Shown piece after piece: positions 35,341-42,199 of a stretch of 64,000 bases of DNA (its first letter is position 1; every line of letters starts with the position of its first letter). Origin of the DNA: Pseudomonas wadenswilerensis (GTDB lineage: Bacteria; Pseudomonadota; Gammaproteobacteria; Pseudomonadales; Pseudomonadaceae). The notes beneath the pieces are model-generated. The model made no database searches and was not told the DNA's origin. It was given only the letters and a program-made list of their open reading frames with translations. The position numbers were made by a program, and so were the translations under genes. The DNA is taken from positions 620,001 to 684,000 of the forward strand of contig NZ_UIDD01000010.1 of the NCBI RefSeq assembly GCF_900497695.1, read 5' to 3'.

Positions 35341-35358
35341 TCAAAAGAAACAGCCTAC

Positions 35359-36093
35359 TCAGCGGGCGTACATGCCCCACCAGAACACATGCCCAAGGAT
35401 GCTGATCTGCTCTTCCTGCATCTGCTGGAAGCTGTAGTCTTCATCCGGGTGCTCGTCGCGGTTGAAGCTGCGCAGGCGAATGCCGGTAGGCAGGCGATAG
35501 AGCTGCTTCACCCGCAACTGGCCGTTGTGGTTGATGGCATACAGATCGCCGTCGACGATATCGCCGATGCCGCTCTTGCCGGCATTGACGCCGACCGTGG
35601 CGCCATCACGCAATACCGGCAACATGCTGTTGCCGCGCACCGTCACGCACTTGGCCTGATCGAACTGCACACCATTGTGACGCAGGCTGCGCTTGCCGAA
35701 ACGCAGGCTGGCCTTCTCGCTTTCTTCGATGACGAATCTTCCTGATCCTGCTGCCAACTCGACCTCGCGAAGAAACGGAATGGACACTTCGTCGTCCTCG
35801 ACGGGGGTGTCGTCATCCCACAGGCTGATGTCGTGCAACTCGGCGTGGCTACGCGCCGGCGCGGCTTCACGGCTTTCGCCGAGCTCGACGCGACCGCGCA
35901 GCTGGTCGGTGCTTACACCGAAATACTCGGCGATCTTCGACACGTGCTTGTCGGACGGATCGACGATTTTCTCGCTGAGGATGCGCGACAGGGTGGATTG
36001 CGGCACGCCGGTACGCCGGTGCAGCTCCGTGGGGGAGAGACCGTGGCGATCGAGCAATGCTCTTAAGACGGATGCTACGTTGCGTTTTTGCAT
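35359..36093 (-). CDS. S24-family (CI/PrtR-like) transcriptional repressor of the tailocin
   Basis: 244 residues. N-terminal HTH (GLSPTELHRRTGVPQSTLSRILS), then a LexA-like peptidase domain: self-cleavage site AG in ELAAGSGRF, catalytic Ser in RGNSMLPVLRDG and Lys in QLRVKQLYRLP. RecA filaments should stimulate cleavage and induce the operon. No PrtN-type activator is present, so control seems direct, unlike R-pyocins of P. aeruginosa. ATG 36093 is preferred; another ATG is at 36102. A -10-like CATTAT lies 7 nt before 36093, so the message may be leaderless like lambda cI. Confidence 0.9.
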   Translation of the reverse strand: MQKRNVASVLRALLDRHGLSPTELHRRTGVPQSTLSRILSEKIVDPSDKHVSKIAEYFGVSTDQLRGRVELGESREAAPARSHAELHDISLWDDDTPVEDDEVSIPFLREVELAAGSGRFVIEESEKASLRFGKRSLRHNGVQFDQAKCVTVRGNSMLPVLRDGATVGVNAGKSGIGDIVDGDLYAINHNGQLRVKQLYRLPTGIRLRSFNRDEHPDEDYSFQQMQEEQISILGHVFWWGMYAR

Positions 36094-36156
36094 AAAATGC
36101 ATAATGCCGGGGCCTTCAATAGAATGCAAACCCTGTTATGCACGGATATGCACGGA
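36089..36156. promoter_or_regulatory. Operator cluster and candidate promoter at the repressor start
   Basis: TTGCATAAAATGCATAA (36089-36105) overlaps the repressor start codons, and ATGCACGGA is directly repeated at 36138 and 36148. On the minus strand TTGCAT and CATTAT spaced 17 bp form a possible promoter. The motif is shared with 35203-35263, suggesting autoregulation. Confidence 0.55.
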
Positions 36157-36262
36157 CAAATGGTCGCGCCCGCCCGTTTGCCTTCGGCAGCCCAGGCAAA
36201 ACCCCTGCACCATTGCCCGCTTGCCTTTGGTCTACAACGACACTGCGAGCCAAGTTTTTGCA

Positions 36263-36310
36263 ATGAGCGATCTTTCCGCACACCCCCCGATGGTGCAGCA
36301 GTATGGGTAA
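36263..36310 (+). pseudogene. Remnant of the original mutS 5' end (left attachment-site copy)
   Basis: ATG followed by 14 codons (SDLSAHPPMVQQYG) and TAA. It matches the first codons of the intact mutS at 38635 (SDLSAHTPMMQQYW): 33 of 36 bases at 36269-36304 equal 38641-38676, and several differences are silent. It stops exactly where phage-remnant sequence begins. This is what integration of a mobile element into the start of mutS would leave. Confidence 0.85.
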
Positions 36311-36341
36311 AGATCGGCTCTAGCCCTTCAATTACGCGGCG

Positions 36342-36369
36342 TATGCATTGCAAGTGTCCAATATGCATT
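36342..36369. promoter_or_regulatory. Two TATGCATT motifs spaced 20 bp
   Basis: TATGCATT at 36342 and 36362, exactly two helical turns apart, just inside the decayed element. They match the operators beside the tailocin repressor, so the repressor may also act here, or the element once carried a similar control region. Confidence 0.4.
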
Positions 36370-36441
36370 CGCCATTTTCGACGGTTTTCGGAAACGAGCT
36401 CGGTGCAGCGAGCGAGCAGGCCCACCAGGCGATCGCAGGTG

Positions 36442-36564
36442 CTACTCCGTGACTGCTTGGAACAGCGACTCAGCAAGTAGTCGCAGGTGCTCAACTTCTT
36501 CGGCGGGCATGCCAGCATCTTGTGCCGCGTGATACTGCCGGTGTGCCTCGATGGCCTGCTACAT
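36442..36564 (-). pseudogene. Broken small phage gene
   Basis: Reads ATG, then TAG, then QAIEAHRQYHAAQDAGMPAEE...LAESLFQAVTE and a stop. The second codon is a nonsense mutation (one base from CAG). Charged helical proteins of this look occur in Pseudomonas phage and tailocin lysis regions (recollection, unverified). Its ATG overlaps the stop of the preceding fragment (TGATG), so the two were one operon. Confidence 0.55.
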
Positions 36565-36674
36565 CAGTGGCTCACCTGCTTCGACAATTCCTGCCACTGT
36601 CCTTCCCACTGCTGCTCCGGCTGTTTGATCACTGCAGTACAGGCCCCATTACTGAAGCACCGTTCAAGTTCGAC
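36564..36674 (-). pseudogene. C-terminal fragment of an unidentified phage gene
   Basis: An open stretch of about 36 codons ending CTAVIKQPEQQWEGQWQELSKQVSH then TGA. There is no start codon, and an in-frame TGA lies upstream. The product is not recognised; its coupling to the following fragment suggests a lysis or fibre-accessory gene. Confidence 0.45.
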
Positions 36675-36692
36675 TCAGAGGGGCGGGAGTGA

Positions 36693-36716
36693 GGGGTATC
36701 TTTTGTTAGATGCCCC
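36693..36716. terminator. Hairpin downstream of the orphan fibre gene
   Basis: GGGGTATCT/AGATGCCCC with a 6-nt loop (one G-T pair), 43 nt past the fibre stop on the minus strand. No U run, so a weak or factor-dependent terminator at best. Confidence 0.4.
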
Positions 36717-36758
36717 GCGCCAATTGCTCACTGCTTCGGTGGTGGGCCAACCCGATTA

Positions 36759-37610
36759 TCAGTACTTGATCAGCGCAAGTAGCGAGATGTTGCGCGGTCG
36801 GGTCACACCAGAGTAACCGCGATCCTGACCAAGACCAGGCAGTTCAAAGTTGTTAATCGCATCGGCCCCGCCAATAGTGACGGTCGCATAGTCAGTGACC
36901 TCGTACGGGTCTACCCCCATCGCGACCTGCGATGCAGCCCCCGTTTTCAGTGATGTGCATGCACTCCAAACGCCATTGGCTTTGTTGTACTCCGTAGTGT
37001 CGTAGGTCTGCAGTGTGCCTTTCTGCCGGGAACCGAATACGCGGCCAGCGTCCACACCTCTACCGTCATCGAAGCCACGGATGAACTCACCGCGCAAGTC
37101 AGGCAGCGTGAAGGTAGAGGCGCCATCGCCTTTCCCGTAAGTCGTGCCGATCGCGGCAAAGAGCGCCGCGTAGGTACAACGCGATACCGCTGCCCCATCG
37201 GCCTTTAGCCAGCCGGCAGGAACAGTATTGGCAGCCGAATATTTCACATCACCCGGGGCAGCCCCTGAAGCGATGGAGATCTGACCCAGCGTTACCGCGT
37301 GCTGGCTACGTGTTGCGTTGGCTACCTGCTGTGCGCCGCCGTCACAACTGATCAATACCCAGCACAATGCGCCGCCGTTGAGTAAAGGCCCGATATGCGA
37401 GACCAACGTGACGTTGCCGCCAGCAACGATCTCGTCACCCTGCAACAACAGACCACCCAAGCCATAAATCGGAGCTGCCGCGAGCCCGTCAGGAGCATAG
37501 GTAGCATCGGCCGGGTTGGTCATCGTGGCGCGAAAATACTGAACCACTCCGTTGGTGGTGGGCAGCGCTGCAAAAGGAAGGGAGTTTGAAGCGGTGTAGA
37601 TAATTGTCAT
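36759..37610 (-). CDS. Orphan tail-collar fibre protein of a decayed prophage
   Basis: 283 residues. The phage tail collar domain is clear at ~120-185 (GDVKYSAANTVPAGWLKADG, YAALFAAIGTTYGKGDGASTFTLPDLRGEFIRGFDDG), and the end RGYSGVTRPRNISLLALIKY is typical of short tail fibres. The N-terminal ~115 residues are a distinct beta-rich domain. The reading frame is intact although its neighbours are broken. AAGGAAAG precedes the ATG at 37610 (MTIIYTASN). A strong LexA box lies 89 nt upstream. Confidence 0.85.
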   Translation of the reverse strand: MTIIYTASNSLPFAALPTTNGVVQYFRATMTNPADATYAPDGLAAAPIYGLGGLLLQGDEIVAGGNVTLVSHIGPLLNGGALCWVLISCDGGAQQVANATRSQHAVTLGQISIASGAAPGDVKYSAANTVPAGWLKADGAAVSRCTYAALFAAIGTTYGKGDGASTFTLPDLRGEFIRGFDDGRGVDAGRVFGSRQKGTLQTYDTTEYNKANGVWSACTSLKTGAASQVAMGVDPYEVTDYATVTIGGADAINNFELPGLGQDRGYSGVTRPRNISLLALIKY

Positions 37611-37691
37611 CTGACTTTCCTTGTAAGTTGACACGAAAAATTTCAAAAGTGGCCGCTCCGTTCGGCATCTTGGCCAGAGAGTTTGCCACCT

Positions 37692-37721
37692 CAAAATACT
37701 GTACATACGTACAGTATTTTG
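37692..37721. promoter_or_regulatory. Near-perfect LexA-type palindrome upstream of the orphan fibre gene
   Basis: The core CTGTACATACGTACAG (37699-37714) fits CTG-N10-CAG. Pairing extends to 13-bp arms CAAAATACTGTAC / GTACAGTATTTTG around a 4-nt centre. It also contains GTAC-N4-GTAC. SOS control of the fibre gene is strongly suggested. Confidence 0.8.
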
Positions 37722-37796
37722 AGCAAGCAAAAACCGTCTTCAAATCTTCATCACTCATCTCCCCCGGCTTTGATCAGCAACTGCTGCCAAATCGCC

Positions 37797-38584
37797 CGCT
37801 CTTTCATCAGCGCGCTCGAACACGTCGGCAAACACCATGGCGACGCGGGCACCTGCCACCGTGCATGTATATGAAGCACGGCGCCTTCTATCTGGTGCGC
37901 AAAAGAAAGTGGGAGCGCCTGGATAGCGACTATCAGGGCGCACTGCTGGCCAATGCCAGGCTGGTGGGCGGGAGCGGCAAGAGCGGAATGCCGAAGCTGG
38001 AACAGCAGGTTGTCGACTCGAACCCGTGCACCGGGATCAGGCGACACACCGAGAAGAAATGCGATCGGTACATCACCGACGCTGAGTTCTCGGCGATTTA
38101 CGCCAGCTCATCCGACTGTATGCGGTGCATATTCGAGATGTGCTACCTGACCGGGCAGCGAATCAGCGACGTTCTGGCAATACGGCTGGCTGACATTTCC
38201 GCCACTGGCATCACCTTTGAACCCCAGAAGAACGGGGCAAAGCTGATCGTCGGCATGAACCCCGACCTGGAAGACCTGCTCGCACGCGTCAAGCCGCTGC
38301 CGCGCCGCGTGCGCGGCCTGACCCTGTTCTGCGCCAGGTCCGGCGGCAAGCCGGTGTCCTACGAGACAATGAAGCAGGCATTCAAGGCGGCATGCGAGAA
38401 GGCAAAAGTCCCCGGAGCCATCATTCACGACCTTCGGGCCAAATCGCTAACCGACACAGACAAGCAGGGCAACGATGCCCAGAAGCTGGGTGGCCACACC
38501 GACGCCAAGATGACGCAACGCCATCTCCGCCTGCGCGAAATTGACATAGCCCAGCCTCCAGCACTGCCAAAGAAAAGCCTGTAG
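37797..38584 (+). pseudogene. Decayed tyrosine-recombinase (phage integrase)
   Basis: The reading MYMKHGAFYLVRKRKWERL at the front and the C-terminal catalytic part (TGQRISDVLAIR with Arg I, HDLRAKSLTD with His-x-x-Arg, LGGHTDAKMTQRHLR) identify a phage integrase. Three defects are visible: the expected start just before ARTRRQTP is not an ATG; GKSGMPKL runs straight into QQVVDSNPC, so most of the core-binding domain is missing; and the catalytic Tyr position (MTQR-Y) is His (CAT). It is next to the right mutS copy, where an integrase is expected beside its att site. Confidence 0.85.
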
Positions 38585-38585
38585 T

Positions 38586-38610
38586 ATTAGACAATTCGCA
38601 ACTGTCTAAT
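38586..38610. repeat. Inverted repeat between the integrase relic and mutS
   Basis: ATTAGACA and TGTCTAAT are perfect complements around 9 nt, starting 2 nt after the integrase stop and ending 24 nt before mutS. It could be a terminator stem (no U run) or an integrase arm-type site. Confidence 0.55.
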
Positions 38611-38634
38611 AGACACACCGCTCCAAGGCCTTGA

Positions 38635-41202
38635 ATGTCTGATCTTTCCGCACACACCCCGATGATGCAGCAGTACTGGAAGCTGAAAAACCAGCACCCG
38701 GACCAGCTGATGTTCTACCGCATGGGCGACTTCTACGAGATCTTCTACGAAGACGCGAAGAAGGCCGCTAAACTCCTGGACATCACCCTGACCGCCCGCG
38801 GCCAGTCGGCGGGCCAGTCGATTCCCATGTGCGGTATCCCCTTCCATGCGGCCGAGGGCTACCTGGCCAAGCTGGTGAAGCTGGGCGAATCGGTGGTGAT
38901 CTGCGAGCAGATCGGCGACCCGGCCACCAGCAAGGGCCCGGTCGAGCGCCAGGTGGTACGCATCATCACCCCCGGTACGGTCAGTGACGAAGCGCTGCTC
39001 GACGAGCGTCGCGACAACCTGATCGCCGCCGTGCTGGGTGACGAGCGCCTGTTCGGCCTGGCCGTGCTGGACATCACCAGCGGCAACTTCAGCGTGCTCG
39101 AAATCAAGGGCTGGGAAAACCTGCTGGCCGAGCTCGAACGCATCAACCCGGTCGAGTTGCTGATTCCCGACGACTGGCCCCAGGGCCTGCCGGCAGAAAA
39201 ACGCCGTGGCACCCGTCGCCGTGCACCGTGGGATTTTGACCGCGATTCGGCACGTAAAAGCCTTTGCCAGCAGTTCGCCACCCAGGACCTCAAGGGGTTT
39301 GGCTGCGAGAAGCTGACCCTGGCCATCGGCGCCGCGGGTTGCCTGCTCGGCTACGCCAAGGAAACCCAGCGTACCGCCCTGCCGCACCTGCGCAGCCTCA
39401 AGCATGAACGCCTGGACGACACCGTGGTGCTCGACGGCGCCAGCCGCCGCAACCTCGAGCTGGACGTGAACCTGGCCGGCGGCCGCGACAACACCCTGCA
39501 ATCGGTCATTGACCGTTGCCAGACCGCCATGGGCAGCCGCCTGCTGACCCGCTGGCTGAACCGCCCGCTGCGCGACCTGAAGGTGCTGCAGGCGCGTCAG
39601 GGCTCGATTCGCTGCCTGCTCGATGGCTATCGTTTCGAGAAACTGCAACCGCAGCTCAAGGAAATCGGCGACCTCGAGCGGATCCTCGCCCGTATCGGCT
39701 TGCGCAACGCCCGGCCACGGGACCTGGCACGCCTGCGTGATGCCCTCGGCGCCCTGCCTGAACTGCAAAACGCCATGGCCGAGCTGGAGGCGCCGCATCT
39801 GGCGCGCCTGGCGGCCATCGCCGGAACCTACCCGGAACTGGCCGACCTGCTGGCAAAAGCCATCATCGACAATCCGCCCGCGGTAATCCGTGACGGTGGC
39901 GTACTCAAGACCGGCTACGACAGCGAGCTGGACGAGCTGCTGGCCATGAGCGAGAACGCCGGGCAGTTCCTGATCGACCTGGAAGCCCGCGAGAAAGCCC
40001 GCACCGGCCTTGCCAACCTCAAGGTCGGCTACAACCGCGTGCACGGCTACTTCATCGAGCTGCCGAGCAAGCAGGCCGAGCAGGCGCCCGCTGACTACAT
40101 CCGTCGCCAGACCCTCAAGGGCGCCGAGCGTTTCATCACGCCAGAGCTGAAAACCTTCGAAGACAAGGCGCTGTCGGCCAAGAGCCGCGCACTTGCCCGC
40201 GAGAAGATGCTCTACGACGCCTTGCTCGAGAACCTGATCGGTCACCTGGCGCCACTGCAGGACACCGCTGCGGCCCTGGCCGAGCTGGATGTACTGAGCA
40301 ACCTCGCCGAGCGCGCGCTGAACCTGGACCTGAACTGCCCACGCTTCGTCGACGAACCGTGCATGCGCATCACTCAGGGCCGTCACCCGGTGGTCGAGCA
40401 GGTGCTGACCACGCCGTTCGTGGCCAACGACCTGGCGCTGGATGACAACACTCGGATGCTGGTGATCACCGGCCCGAACATGGGCGGTAAATCCACCTAC
40501 ATGCGCCAGACTGCACTGATCGTGCTGATGGCGCATATCGGCAGCTTCGTCCCGGCCGCTGCCTGCGAGCTGTCACTGGTCGACCGCATCTTCACCCGTA
40601 TCGGCTCCAGCGATGACCTGGCGGGCGGCCGTTCGACCTTCATGGTCGAGATGAGCGAAACCGCCAACATCCTGCACAACGCCACCGAGCGCAGCCTGGT
40701 GCTGATGGACGAAGTCGGCCGCGGTACCAGTACCTTCGACGGCCTGTCGCTGGCCTGGGCCGCCGCCGAGCGCCTGGCCCAGTTGCGTGCCTACACCCTG
40801 TTTGCCACTCACTACTTCGAGCTGACGGTACTGCCGGAGAGCGAGCCGCTGGTGGCCAACGTGCACCTGAACGCCACCGAGCACAACGAGCGTATCGTGT
40901 TCCTGCACCACGTGCTGCCCGGCCCTGCCAGCCAGAGCTACGGCCTGGCCGTGGCGCAACTGGCTGGCGTGCCGTCGCCGGTGATCCAGCGTGCCCGTGA
41001 ACACCTCGGCCGGCTGGAAACTGCCAGCCTGCCCCACGAAACACCTGCCTTGCAGCAAGGTGCGCCAGCTGTACCGCACCAGAGTGACCTGTTTGCCAGC
41101 CTGCCGCATCCGGCCATCGAGAAGCTCGGAAAGCTGGACCTGGACAACATGACGCCGCGTCAAGCTATCGAAATGCTCTATACACTGAAGACTCTGTTAT
41201 AA
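38635..41202 (+). CDS. mutS: DNA mismatch repair ATPase MutS
   Basis: 855 residues, full length. The mismatch-binding domain has the GDFYEIFYEDA motif that includes the Phe-x-Glu mismatch wedge; Walker A TGPNMGGKSTY is at 612-622. MutS finds mispairs and recruits MutL. The first ~14 codons are the right-hand copy of the attachment duplication, so the present start and its leader come from the integrated element. AAGG lies 7 nt before the ATG. The old promoter region is now 2.4 kb upstream. Confidence 0.97.
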   Translation: MSDLSAHTPMMQQYWKLKNQHPDQLMFYRMGDFYEIFYEDAKKAAKLLDITLTARGQSAGQSIPMCGIPFHAAEGYLAKLVKLGESVVICEQIGDPATSKGPVERQVVRIITPGTVSDEALLDERRDNLIAAVLGDERLFGLAVLDITSGNFSVLEIKGWENLLAELERINPVELLIPDDWPQGLPAEKRRGTRRRAPWDFDRDSARKSLCQQFATQDLKGFGCEKLTLAIGAAGCLLGYAKETQRTALPHLRSLKHERLDDTVVLDGASRRNLELDVNLAGGRDNTLQSVIDRCQTAMGSRLLTRWLNRPLRDLKVLQARQGSIRCLLDGYRFEKLQPQLKEIGDLERILARIGLRNARPRDLARLRDALGALPELQNAMAELEAPHLARLAAIAGTYPELADLLAKAIIDNPPAVIRDGGVLKTGYDSELDELLAMSENAGQFLIDLEAREKARTGLANLKVGYNRVHGYFIELPSKQAEQAPADYIRRQTLKGAERFITPELKTFEDKALSAKSRALAREKMLYDALLENLIGHLAPLQDTAAALAELDVLSNLAERALNLDLNCPRFVDEPCMRITQGRHPVVEQVLTTPFVANDLALDDNTRMLVITGPNMGGKSTYMRQTALIVLMAHIGSFVPAAACELSLVDRIFTRIGSSDDLAGGRSTFMVEMSETANILHNATERSLVLMDEVGRGTSTFDGLSLAWAAAERLAQLRAYTLFATHYFELTVLPESEPLVANVHLNATEHNERIVFLHHVLPGPASQSYGLAVAQLAGVPSPVIQRAREHLGRLETASLPHETPALQQGAPAVPHQSDLFASLPHPAIEKLGKLDLDNMTPRQAIEMLYTLKTLL

Positions 41203-41342
41203 CGCGCGCCCGCACAAGCTGATAGAATCCCGCGCGGTTTGGCGGCGCTGCAGGTTACTAGCCTGGCCTGCAGCCGAACAACCAAACCGAGCGGCCCTGT
41301 CTGGAAGGGCACCGCTGCCGTCGCCTGAGGAGAGAATTAGAA

Positions 41343-41666
41343 ATGACCTTCGTCGTCACCGACAACTGCATCAAGTGCAAGTACACCGACTGCGTAGAAG
41401 TCTGTCCGGTGGACTGCTTCTACGAAGGCCCGAACTTCCTGGTCATTCACCCGGACGAGTGCATCGACTGTGCACTGTGCGAGCCTGAATGCCCCGCCGT
41501 CGCCATTTTCTCGGAAGACGAAGTGCCTGCCGGCATGGAAAACTTCATCGAGCTCAATGCCGAGCTGGCGGAAATCTGGCCGAACATCACTGAAAAGAAA
41601 GACTCGCTGCCAGATGCCGCCGAATGGGATGGCAAGACCGGCAAGATCGCCGATCTGGAGCGCTAA
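41343..41666 (+). CDS. fdxA: 7Fe-8S ferredoxin FdxA
   Basis: 107 residues. N-terminal Cys clusters CIKCKYTDCVEVCP and CIDCALCEPECP bind a 3Fe-4S and a 4Fe-4S centre; the C-terminal ~50 residues are the long tail of Azotobacter-type ferredoxin I. GAGGAGAG lies before the ATG. It follows mutS in all fluorescent pseudomonads and faces rsmZ. Confidence 0.96.
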   Translation: MTFVVTDNCIKCKYTDCVEVCPVDCFYEGPNFLVIHPDECIDCALCEPECPAVAIFSEDEVPAGMENFIELNAELAEIWPNITEKKDSLPDAAEWDGKTGKIADLER

Positions 41667-41684
41667 GCGCGCGGATCAACAAAA

Positions 41685-41707
41685 AAGGCCCTTCAAGGGC
41701 CTTTTTT
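41685..41707 (+). terminator. Rho-independent terminator of fdxA
   Basis: AAGGCCC-ttcaa-GGGCCTT with a following T run, 18 nt after the fdxA stop. Confidence 0.9.
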
Positions 41708-41723
41708 CATGTTTATTGCGGGC

Positions 41724-41857
41724 AAAAAAAAGGGGCGGTTTGACCCGCCCACATTTTTTCCGTAGTCCCTCTGTTCCCTTTCATCATCCTGATGAATCGC
41801 ATCCTGCGATGTCCTTGGCTTTCATCCTTGAGAGCCTGTGTCAGTCCGTAGACACAG
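41724..41857 (-). ncRNA. rsmZ: Regulatory RNA RsmZ
   Basis: On the minus strand a ~130-nt RNA contains eight GGA motifs, many in hairpin-loop contexts (ACGGAC, AAGGAUGA, AAGGACA, CAGGAU twice, AGGGAACA, AGGGACUA), and ends in a GGGCGGGTC/ACCGCCC hairpin with a long U run (41724-41750). Location between fdxA and rpoS, the CAGGAUGAUGA stretch and the terminator match RsmZ of P. fluorescens/P. putida. It titrates the translational repressor RsmA/RsmE. A -10 TAATAT (41863-41868) sets the 5' end near 41857. Confidence 0.88.
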
Positions 41858-42028
41858 GACAAATATTAGCGCTTCCAAGATTTACCACAACAGCACAAAG
41901 CTCTCAAAAAGCTGCGGTAACCATATTGTCATAAACAAAATATTCGTTATATATCAGTAGTTTAAACAAACGCGCACACTGAAAACGACAACGATTTACT
42001 ACAGCGTACAGCTATGACTTACATCACG

Positions 42029-42046
42029 GGTAAGCGATGGCTTACA
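42029..42046 (-). promoter_or_regulatory. GacA upstream activating sequence of rsmZ
   Basis: On the minus strand TGTAAG-CCATCG-CTTACC matches TGTAAG-N6-CTTACA with one mismatch. It is about 175 bp upstream of the rsmZ start, the distance known for Gac-controlled rsmZ genes. Confidence 0.82.
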
Positions 42047-42151
42047 TGAACTAGAACAGTACCAACATCGCCGTCGGATTGCGCCCAAACCCGGATGTTT
42101 CAACAACGCCATCGGGAAGCCGTTCACGGGTAATCTGTGTTCTGCAGATGC

Positions 42152-42176
42152 AAAAACGCCCCGACTTGTCGGGGCG
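42152..42176 (-). terminator. Rho-independent terminator of rpoS
   Basis: CGCCCCGA/TCGGGGCG with a short loop and five U on the minus strand, 24 nt after the rpoS stop. Confidence 0.88.
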
Positions 42177-42199
42177 CTCTTCACAACGATATCGCAGTA

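Larger units (their letters stand above)
34891..35358 (-). other. Gene-free leader and operator region of the tailocin operon
   Basis: About 470 bases between holin and repressor. It contains the leader hairpin (34968-34990), the candidate promoter with TGCAT operators (35199-35263) and the repressor terminator (35321-35340). Short open frames here have no start signals or recognisable products. Confidence 0.6.

Noticed and set aside
36263..36310. A short functional leader peptide before the prophage element
   Set aside because: Its sequence is explained better as the truncated mutS beginning; no Shine-Dalgarno precedes it.
18466..38634. tRNA gene as tailocin attachment site
   Set aside because: No tRNA or tmRNA sequence was found at either border; the only duplicated sequence is the mutS start, and it bounds only the 2.4-kb element.
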